Below, piece by piece: positions 1 through 8,000 of a stretch of DNA of 10,360 nt (its first letter is position 1; each line of letters opens with the position of its first letter). The position numbers and the translations under genes were made by a program. The notes beneath the pieces were generated by a model that saw only the letters and a program-made list of their open reading frames with translations, was not told the origin of the DNA and did not search any database. The stretch is from Bacteroidota bacterium (GTDB lineage: Bacteria > Bacteroidota > Bacteroidia > Chitinophagales > LD1): positions 1-10,360 of the forward strand of contig JAFDYP010000319.1 of the NCBI GenBank assembly GCA_018267355.1, read 5' to 3'.

Positions 1-1130
1 ATGCATGTCTGAGTGGTAGGCAGTGTGAAGACACTTACTACGGAGCCATTAAAAATCGCTCTGCCATTGGCACCATCTGCTGCGCGTATATCTATGCCAT
101 TGTTCTCTATAAAGACACCTTTCAGAGTAGCATGCTCATGCTTGCCAAACTGGCCTACTATCGCTCCTTTGGCCACCGGCCATGGCAGCTTGCCTTTATT
201 GCCGGCAAAGTCTTTGGACATCTCCTGATCCTTAGGAGAGAGCAGTATGTATTCACTCCTTCCCTTCACAGGTTTGGATGGTTCCGGTTTGCCCTCTGCC
301 AGGGCTTTCTTCTTGGCGGCATCCTCAGCCTTCCTGCGGGCCTGCCGTATCTCGTCTTCTATGACCTTTTGTACCTTGGAGTTCAGCGCTTGTATAGCCT
401 TGTTTTTCAGGTCTACATACCGCTTCATTTTTTTCTCCTTCTCGCTGAGCTGCGCTATCATTTTGTCAGTCTCTTCCTTCTCGGTTTCCAGCTTTTCTTT
501 TTGCTCATTCTGAGATTCCAGCAGGTTCAGCTTGCGCTTCTTGCTTTGCTCCAGGTTGGTTTTTTTGCCCTCCAGCTCATGTATGGACATGTCGAGCGCC
601 ATAGCCTGTTGTCGGCGGTATTCTGAGACGCGTTTCAGGTAGTTGTAGCGCGCGATCGCTTCATTGAAAGAGTGGGAGGATATGATGAAGGTATAGGGAT
701 TCTGCAGGGCATAGCTGCTATAGGTATGGCGCAGCATCTCGGCATAGTCCTTTTTCATTTTTTCTATCTGTATGGACTGTACGTCTATGTCCTTCTTGGT
801 CTCAGTGATGTTATTATCCAGATTGTCTATCTGGTGGCTATAGTTAGATATCAGCTCTTCGCGCTTTTGTATCTTATCTTTGATGATCTCGATCTGCTCG
901 AGGTTCTCTTTTTTCTGGTTGCTGGTCTCTGCCAGGTGCTTCTCCATCTCGGCTATCTCTTTGCGCAGCTTTTTCATCTGCAGCTCCAGCTGTTCTTTCT
1001 TTTGCTTATTGCTCTGAGAGGAGTTTTGAGCCTGGAGTGTGTGATCCGGCAGCGCTACGCACAGCATCAGGAGCAGCGCTATGATGTAGCGCCCCTTTTC
1101 AGATCTGCGATATGTTGTTGCTTTCTTCAC
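1..1130 (-). CDS. EnvC-like murein hydrolase activator (coiled coil + LytM/M23 domain), 3' end cut by the window edge
   Basis: 376 residues are visible, read by translating the minus strand; the gene continues past position 1. Residues 1-36 look like a signal peptide (basic start, hydrophobic IIALLLMLCVAL core, possible cleavage after LQA). Residues about 40-130 and 165-285 are Lys/Glu/Gln-rich heptad-like coiled coil, separated by the segment YSSYALQNPYTFIISS. From about residue 313 a LytM/M23 domain begins (KLPWPVAKGAIVGQFG, then ENNGIDIRAADG). This order matches EnvC-type proteins, which sit in the periplasm and activate N-acetylmuramyl-L-alanine amidases during septum splitting. In active M23 enzymes the first zinc motif is H-x-G-x-D; here it is N-N-G-I-D (N343, D347), so an activator role is more likely than catalysis. 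The second HxH motif is outside the window. The start is uncertain: GTG at 1130 gives a typical MKK signal peptide and is preceded by AT-rich sequence. An in-frame GTG at 1163 would overlap the upstream stop by 4 nt and add 11 residues. No Shine-Dalgarno sequence supports either. Confidence 0.88.
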   Translation of the reverse strand, partial: MKKATTYRRSEKGRYIIALLLMLCVALPDHTLQAQNSSQSNKQKKEQLELQMKKLRKEIAEMEKHLAETSNQKKENLEQIEIIKDKIQKREELISNYSHQIDNLDNNITETKKDIDVQSIQIEKMKKDYAEMLRHTYSSYALQNPYTFIISSHSFNEAIARYNYLKRVSEYRRQQAMALDMSIHELEGKKTNLEQSKKRKLNLLESQNEQKEKLETEKEETDKMIAQLSEKEKKMKRYVDLKNKAIQALNSKVQKVIEDEIRQARRKAEDAAKKKALAEGKPEPSKPVKGRSEYILLSPKDQEMSKDFAGNKGKLPWPVAKGAIVGQFGKHEHATLKGVFIENNGIDIRAADGANGRAIFNGSVVSVFTLPTTQTC

Positions 1131-1159
1131 TTTGATATATGATGACGGCGCATCGCTAC

Positions 1160-1990
1160 TCACTCAAACCGTATGCGGTCGCTGCGCTTCATACCCGGGC
1201 TCACTTCAAACGGGAAGTCCAATGGCTCATTGACCCGTACCTTGGAGTAGGATAGGTGCAGCGTATAGGCCTGCTCTCCCAGCTTTAGTCCGATAGTGCG
1301 GTCTTCTGAAAAGGGATGCCCGGCCTCTGCAGCATACCCCCCAAAAGTAATGCTCATCTGCTGCCCGGCCATCTTGTCTGTCAACAAGCTTTTAGCCATT
1401 GTATAATTTTGGGGATAAAGAAACGCTCTGTACAGCAGCTGAGCAGACTCTGCGTGTAGGAGATGCAGGCTATCCTCAATACCGCGGTATTGCGGCACAA
1501 GTCCTGATAAATGGAGGTAGTATCCCAGTATGAAGTCCTGTAGCTCGCGAATACTGGCCTGTATGGGCAGCATACGTGTCAGGCTGCTGACCGGCTGTAC
1601 GGCGTATTCATTGCTGAGGTGATTGACCGCGCGTATCGTATCAGGGCTGATCAGCACACGTGCCCCCTCTATGCCAAAAGGCCCCTGCAGGGATAGCCAG
1701 ATGATGCTATCGCGCCGCATACGCACTACCGCTGTGAAATCGATCTCACTCTTCCCATCGCTGTACTCTACACGGATACGTGTGGCAAACCAGTCATAGG
1801 CTATCCTGTTGCCATCCGCTCTCTGTACAATGGAGTCGTCTGCTCCCATGGCAGAAGGCATAGAGTCTCTCGCGGTGCCTGGCGCACCGGATGCAAAGCG
1901 GTGTGTATGGCACGAGCCAAGCAGCAATGAGCCGACAAAAAGCAGATATAAGCCTAAGAGCCTGCCGCTATGATGGGAAGATATCATCAT
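1160..1990 (-). CDS. DUF4292 family lipoprotein
   Basis: 276 residues. The N terminus has a hydrophobic stretch (LLGLYLLFVGSLLLGSC) ending in a lipobox, with Cys27 as the predicted lipidated residue, so the mature protein should be membrane-anchored on the periplasmic side. The body resembles DUF4292 proteins of Bacteroidota: a beta-rich segment around residues 63-132 (FTAVVRMRRDSIIWLSLQG, then GIEGARVLISPDTIRAV and NEYAV) and a C-terminal strand ending in PLDFPFEVSPG (256-266). I infer a half-barrel fold similar to LolA/LolB lipoprotein carriers from the alternating strands and the lipid anchor; this is not proven and no biochemical role is assigned. It starts 52 bp after the sprA stop, and its TGA lies 29 nt before, or 4 nt inside, the EnvC-like gene depending on that gene's start. 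DUF4292 genes next to an M23/EnvC gene are a familiar Bacteroidota pairing, which suggests a shared envelope role. There are two consecutive ATGs at the start; the first is used here. Confidence 0.85.
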   Translation of the reverse strand: MMISSHHSGRLLGLYLLFVGSLLLGSCHTHRFASGAPGTARDSMPSAMGADDSIVQRADGNRIAYDWFATRIRVEYSDGKSEIDFTAVVRMRRDSIIWLSLQGPFGIEGARVLISPDTIRAVNHLSNEYAVQPVSSLTRMLPIQASIRELQDFILGYYLHLSGLVPQYRGIEDSLHLLHAESAQLLYRAFLYPQNYTMAKSLLTDKMAGQQMSITFGGYAAEAGHPFSEDRTIGLKLGEQAYTLHLSYSKVRVNEPLDFPFEVSPGMKRSDRIRFE

Positions 1991-2042
1991 TATTAAAACA
2001 CGAATATCTCTTTTTTAGTGTATTTCAGGCAGAATGGTGTCA
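1991..2042. other. AT-rich spacer between sprA and the DUF4292 gene
   Basis: These 52 bp form the longest gap between genes in the cluster. They contain short A and T runs but no stem-loop followed by a T tract, so no intrinsic terminator is apparent. No clear Bacteroidota -33/-7 promoter (TTTG and TAnnTTTG) is visible in the minus-strand direction either. Read-through from sprA is the simplest interpretation. Confidence 0.5.
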
Positions 2043-5000
2043 CTATTGTGTCAGCGACATTCTCAGCTGTATGCCGCCCTTCACATTGGTGGTAGGGAAG
2101 CTCGAAAGTACGCGCGGATTGGTATGGCTGTAGTCACAGAAGAGGCGCACGGTGATGTTCTTATTGACCATATAGTCTATGGCTGGGCTGATGGTCAGCG
2201 TGCTGCTGCCTGCTGTGATCTGCGGTAGTGTCTGATCTATCCGGTGATTGACGGTGACACCATCTCTGTAGGATACGTCGACCTTAAATTTCAGGTCGTT
2301 ATCCAGTCTCAGCGGCTTGCCATTTTTTAGTTTGATGAAGTTGACCTTCAATCCTTTGATAATATAGCCTGCACCTACTGTGATGGTTGTACTCTTATTC
2401 TCTATGAGCTGGTAGTCGGCAAAGGTCATGGTGACCGTACGCGAGGTCTTATAGTCAAAGCGCGCACTGATCTTATTGACAAAGGTCATGTCTATACCGA
2501 TCAGAGGAGAGAACTGCTCATTCATCACTATGCTAGGCATATTGAGGCCTGAATAGAAATTGTTACTGATCGAGTCTACTCTGCTCAGGTGACTATTGCT
2601 GTATTGGGCGTCCAGGTTGGTCTGGAAGCTACTCACCGTGAGCGTCGAGCTGTAGCCATGAGACAGAGTGAAATTGGAGAAGATCTTCTTCATCCACTTG
2701 ATCTTGGTCAGGCCATTGTAAGTGATGCGCCAGTTTGGCATCGGTGTGGACTTGAATGGGTTGAGATTTACTTTTTGAGCGTCCTGATGGTTATACGCCG
2801 CGAGGAAAGATGCGATCAACACGTCCTGCTGGAGCGGGCCATAGCCATACTTATAGTTGGCGTTGGTACGGGTATGCGTGGAGTCCGTAGGGTCTATATA
2901 GTCGCCGACAGAGTTTGGATTGGCAGCTCCCAGGCGCTGAGAGATGATCGTCCTGTTGTTTTCAAAATCCTTGTATGTCTGCGAGAATCCCCGCGCATCA
3001 ATATTGTCAAAGAAAGTCCTGACCGGTACATAAGAGATAGTGTAGGAGCCTATGTTCATCTGATTGACGTGTTCCCACCCATCGCCCGGTGTCACTACCT
3101 TAAAGAATTGGCTCTGGTTCTCAGAGTACTCACGGAAGAGGGAGAGGTCTATTTTGAAATCCGGGAACAATTCAAAACCGGCTTTGATGTCCAGGCGCGT
3201 CAGTTTTGTTTGCGTAAAGCGCGTATTGAGTAGCGTGTCAGAGCTGATCCAGCCTTTGCCAGCGGCACGATCCAGCCATTTATTGGCCGCCAAAGTATCG
3301 ATGCCGCCAAAAAGCCTGTCTCCCGGCTGCCCACCAAATGCAAAGTCGTAGCCGGGCGCAGCCAGCTTCGTGTTGTTGCCTATCACATTAGTAGATGGCA
3401 TGAAGCCCGCCAGAGTCGTACCCTTGGTTTCTTTGTACTCGACACTTCCTGTCTTGAGAGATAGCAGAGGCCGCATCAATATGGATATGATAGGGTCAGG
3501 TGGCATCTGTTTTTCCCTATAGCTCTTACGCTTGTCGCGTATTTGCTTTCTTACGGCCTTCAACTCTGCCTTGAGCTGTTTGGTGCGAACATGCCGTACA
3601 GAGTCCGGCATCGCTTTGTCGTTGCCCAAGGCCAGCAGATCCTGGCTTATTTTATCCCTGCGCTCTATCAGCTTGTCTATTTCTTCTTTTATCTTTTCAC
3701 GGGCCTTGCGCACAGCCTCGCGCTTCTTATCATTCTCTTTTTTATCACCCAGGTTTGGATTGGGTTGGCTATATGTTTTCAGAAACGGGACTTTGTCATA
3801 TATCTTTTTGAAATTGAAATCAAGCTTACCGCGCAGGTTCTGTGTATTGCTGATGATGTTCCCTAGTGGATTGTCGGTATGAAATTTAGTAGCTGTGTCG
3901 TACACTTGTGGTGCAGCCACCCATGTGTAGCTGGCGGCATATCCCGCGTTGGCAGATATGAAGTCAAAGGCAGGTATCTTATTGATAGGTAACGTGTAGG
4001 CAGCGGCGAAGTTCTGCGCATAATTTGTATTACGGCCACCTTTCTTAAAGTTGTTCCAGATGAAATCCTTCTTTTCCCTTGTGTCTACTTCGCCATCATA
4101 CTCATCTATACGGGATTGGTTGGTAGCGGTATAATCTATACTCAATGACTTAAATGGATTATACTTGAACGCATACATACGGTTCCATCGGAATGACTTG
4201 TTGTACGTAGTAGGGATAGAGTCGCTCACATCGCCGAGGTTGCGGAGTTTGATAGAGTTGAAATCGCGGTTTACGTCCGTATTGAAACTTAGCGTGGCCG
4301 GCATCAGGTTAAAGTTGAAATCTCGTAGTATGTCGAGCCATTTGGTCCGCGCTTTGATGATCCGTTTCAGTGGTGTGAATTCTTTGGCCTGCGGCGAAAA
4401 ACTCCAGGAAACAATGCCTACATGCGTTTTCCTTTTATTGAGCTCGGTGAACGGATCACTCAGCAAAATTTCGTTATAGGAATAGGTAAAGGAGAAATTG
4501 GCCGGATCGTATATGCGCTGTACTTTGCTTTTGAGCTTTGGCATGATGCGCACACCTGTGAAGTTGAAGCCGCGGCGTGTATTGATGGTTTCTATTTGAC
4601 GTTTATAGGCCTTGATCGAATCAGAAGAAATGCCGGCTTTCTGCATGGCGGTGATCTCCTGAGCTGAGCGCACGTCATTCATGTATGGGTCAAACTCCGG
4701 CAAGCTGAAAGACTGGGTGATATTGCCAAAGAACGGCAATCGGATACCGGCTTTGGTCGGAAATAGCTTGCCGAGGTCTAGATTGCCGGCAGCTGAATAT
4801 TGGTAGAGGTCATCCTTATATCGCTGGTCTATCTTCTGCTCTATCTGCCCAAAACCGTGTGTGTGCATACTGCCGGTGAGGTTGATCCGGCCCAGGTCGG
4901 CCAGCTTGATGGCTACCTCGCCCAATGCGGCTGTACCACCATGCTGATCCAGGCCTGAGAGCCTGAGTTCGTCAAACCAGACTTCAGCACATTTGGACTG

Positions 5001-8000
5001 CCCGTCGTCGTATGGGTTGTGATAGGCGGTGTCACCCTTTGCCGGGTTTTTGATACCGAGCATGACATCCTTCAGTGCGCCCAGGTCTGGGTTGCCTACT
5101 ATGGTATAGATACGACCATTGACATATTTTTTATATGGCACAGTCTTGGGCCAGTTGGTCGCGTTGCGCTCTATTTTCAGGTCTACGAGATACTGCAGGT
5201 CTACGTCCACATTGTTTTGCGGAGGCCATACGGAGTCGCGGTCGGCCGGCACATCGCTGTTGAAATTACTGCGCTCTGCAGAGCCACTCAAAACGTGTAC
5301 AGGGATCTCATACTGATAATAGTTGGCCGTAAAGTCTGTGCCTAAACGTACAAAGGCAGTCACATCTCCATCTTTTATCGGGGCTTCACCTTCTATACGA
5401 TTGGCATGCACATACATATTGAGATGGTAGTACCGCCGCATATCTATCCCTACATTTTTAAAGACGGCTTTAGAGTTGCCATCGTCCAGGCCGCAGACCT
5501 TGAGCGAGAGTGACTGCTCATTTTGCTGTACGTATTGATTGGTTTGAGCACCGATGGCATAGGTACGGTCGATGTTTGGAGGCAGGATGTAGTTCACCGG
5601 AGTCTTGCCGCTGTTTTCCTCGATGTTGACCTTACCTACATTGAAATAGGCATCGCTGGAATTATCATTTGGCAGATTGTCTGAGCCCGGGTCTATAGGA
5701 TATGCGTAGGCGCGCCACTGATTGCGGATCAGATCCAGAGAGGCCAGGCGAAGTATTGCGCTGCTATCACTCCAACCGGTCATGAACATACGGATGAACT
5801 GGATGGACTTAAAGTCGGGCAGGCTACCCACCTGCACATCATAGTCATGTATCGGTACGCGAAACTGGTACCACATTTCCGTTTGACCATTAGCCGCGGT
5901 GATACCGGAGCTTTGTTTGCTGATGATGTATTTATTAGTACCTACATCCATACCCGGTTTCAGGTCTACACGGTATTGGAAGTATTCTTCGTCCTCATTC
6001 AGTGAGTTGTCCTTATTCAGGTCCTCATTGTCAGGCAGGCTGGTACCGGCATTGCTCAGAGAGTTTCCAGATTGTACCGGCGTATTGCCATCTGGTCCGT
6101 TATAGTTTTTATAGCGCTTAGTGATATCAGTCTCTGAGCTGAGTGAGGCGTCGTTGAAAAATGTATAATTATCTGATGACGGGTCACCTTGCAGTTTAGC
6201 AAATGCGGTAGGATTGAGGAAAGATTGGCAATTGGTAAGGAAGGTAGCCAGGCTGTCGCGCTCATCCTGATCGCGGAAACCCTCAAAGCCGACATCCTCA
6301 TACGGGCGGTCCTGGTCAGAGCTAAATGCAGTAGTAAGCGGAAGTAGCTTAGGCACCAGACCCCATGCAGTACGGTCTACCTGACTGCGGTCCTGATTGA
6401 GGCCGTTTTCCATGAAGAGGCGCGAATCTTTCAATACATCTTCCGATACATTACCCAGATTGATATAAAGCTGACCACCCTGGCTGCTGGGATTATTGAT
6501 GAAAGGATCCAGCATCCAGAATTCGATGAATTCTACGTTGGTAGACTCGAGATCCGTATTATCCAGGGCGCGCATGATACCACCCCAGCGGGATTTGGGG
6601 TTTTTGAGGCTACCATCGCTATTGACACCTGACGATACGCCAGGTGTAGCGCTATTGCTTTGCTCATAGTTGTACGGACCACGCTCCAGAGGGTAGAGCG
6701 CCAGGTCAAATGTATAGATGTTATTGTCCAAAAGCTGGTTGGGCTTATTGGGGAAGATCTCTTTCTGAGAAACTATACGCTGATACGGCTCAGTGATATT
6801 AGGATTATTGACATAGAACGTGTTGTCTATCCTGTACCAGGCAAATTTGGACCTGTTATACCCGTATTGCAGATTGTTTACGTTGTCTGCCTCCGGAAAT
6901 AGATTTCTGCCCGATGCATCCGGCGAGTTTCGCGGGGTAGAGGCGAGGCGCCAGTTAGTCAGCGGATTCTTGAGGTCATAGTTGGTCGTAGTACCTTCAA
7001 AGTCATCTACATACACCTGCGCCTGACCGGAGGCATTATTGATAGACTTCTGGCTGCCGGGAGAGAGGTGCGCTACCTCGGCATACCCTGAGATGGTAGA
7101 CATCTCCTTGGTAGAGTATACCGGCAGCTTATCCAGCGCTTTGGTCAGCCAGGGAGCATTGGTCTCATACTTGATATCAGCACCAAAGATGGTATTGGAG
7201 ATCGGGTCTTCGCCTATATTCACTTTTTGAGTGAAGGGACGCTCAGTCATGTGCATCACTGTAGCACCGACATTTATTTTCTTGGTCACGAGATAGTCGA
7301 GACGCGTACCGTATAGCGACTTCTGCTGAAATCCAAACTGACTGTTGTTCTCAAAGTCGATCTTGACCTGCTGGCCGGAGTTGAGCACGCCCTGATTGAG
7401 TATCGTGACTCTGCCCAGGCTGTAGTCTACCTCATAGTCTACACCCTCTTTGAGCAGGGTACCTCCTGCAGACACCTTGACTGATCCCTTTGGTATGTTG
7501 ATACCGCCTAGTGATATCTGGCTGCCATTGGCACCCTTGTACTGACCGCGGATGATAAACCGGTTTTTTTCGGGAAACTGCTGCGCATTGAACTTGGTCG
7601 AATCATACAGTTCCTGATACGTATATTGTCCGGATGTCTGCGTAGAGGTGCCGCAGGCCGTAAATGCCTTCTGCAGGTCACTACCAAACGGCTCCAATAC
7701 AGGGAAAATGATGCGTCCATTCTGAGGGATGATAGTGACACCCGATACGAAGTCAAACTGGCCATCCGGCTGGGCATCGCCCTGGGTATTGAGGTTATCG
7801 AGATTCAGGACCTTGATCAGTTGCTTGCCCTTGAGGCAGCCCGCAGGCATGTATTGCTTCTCTCCGCCACCCGGATCATTGTAGTAGATATTCAGACGAA
7901 AATCTTCATTGCTCACCTGATAGGCGCCCAGGGAGTAGATGTTTTTCATCATCAGCTTATAGTACGGCAGGTTCACCCTCAGGGCGGTACCCTTGATCAG

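Noticed and set aside
132..1142. Plus-strand open frames of 164 and 156 residues that look like membrane proteins
   Set aside because: They are antisense to the Lys/Glu-rich coiled coil; AAG/GAG codons read backwards become CTT/CTC, which produces artificial Leu/Phe-rich hydrophobic stretches.
2589..3233. 214-residue plus-strand open frame inside sprA
   Set aside because: It lies wholly antisense to an intact sprA frame, has no recognisable motifs and has no promoter or ribosome-binding context of its own.
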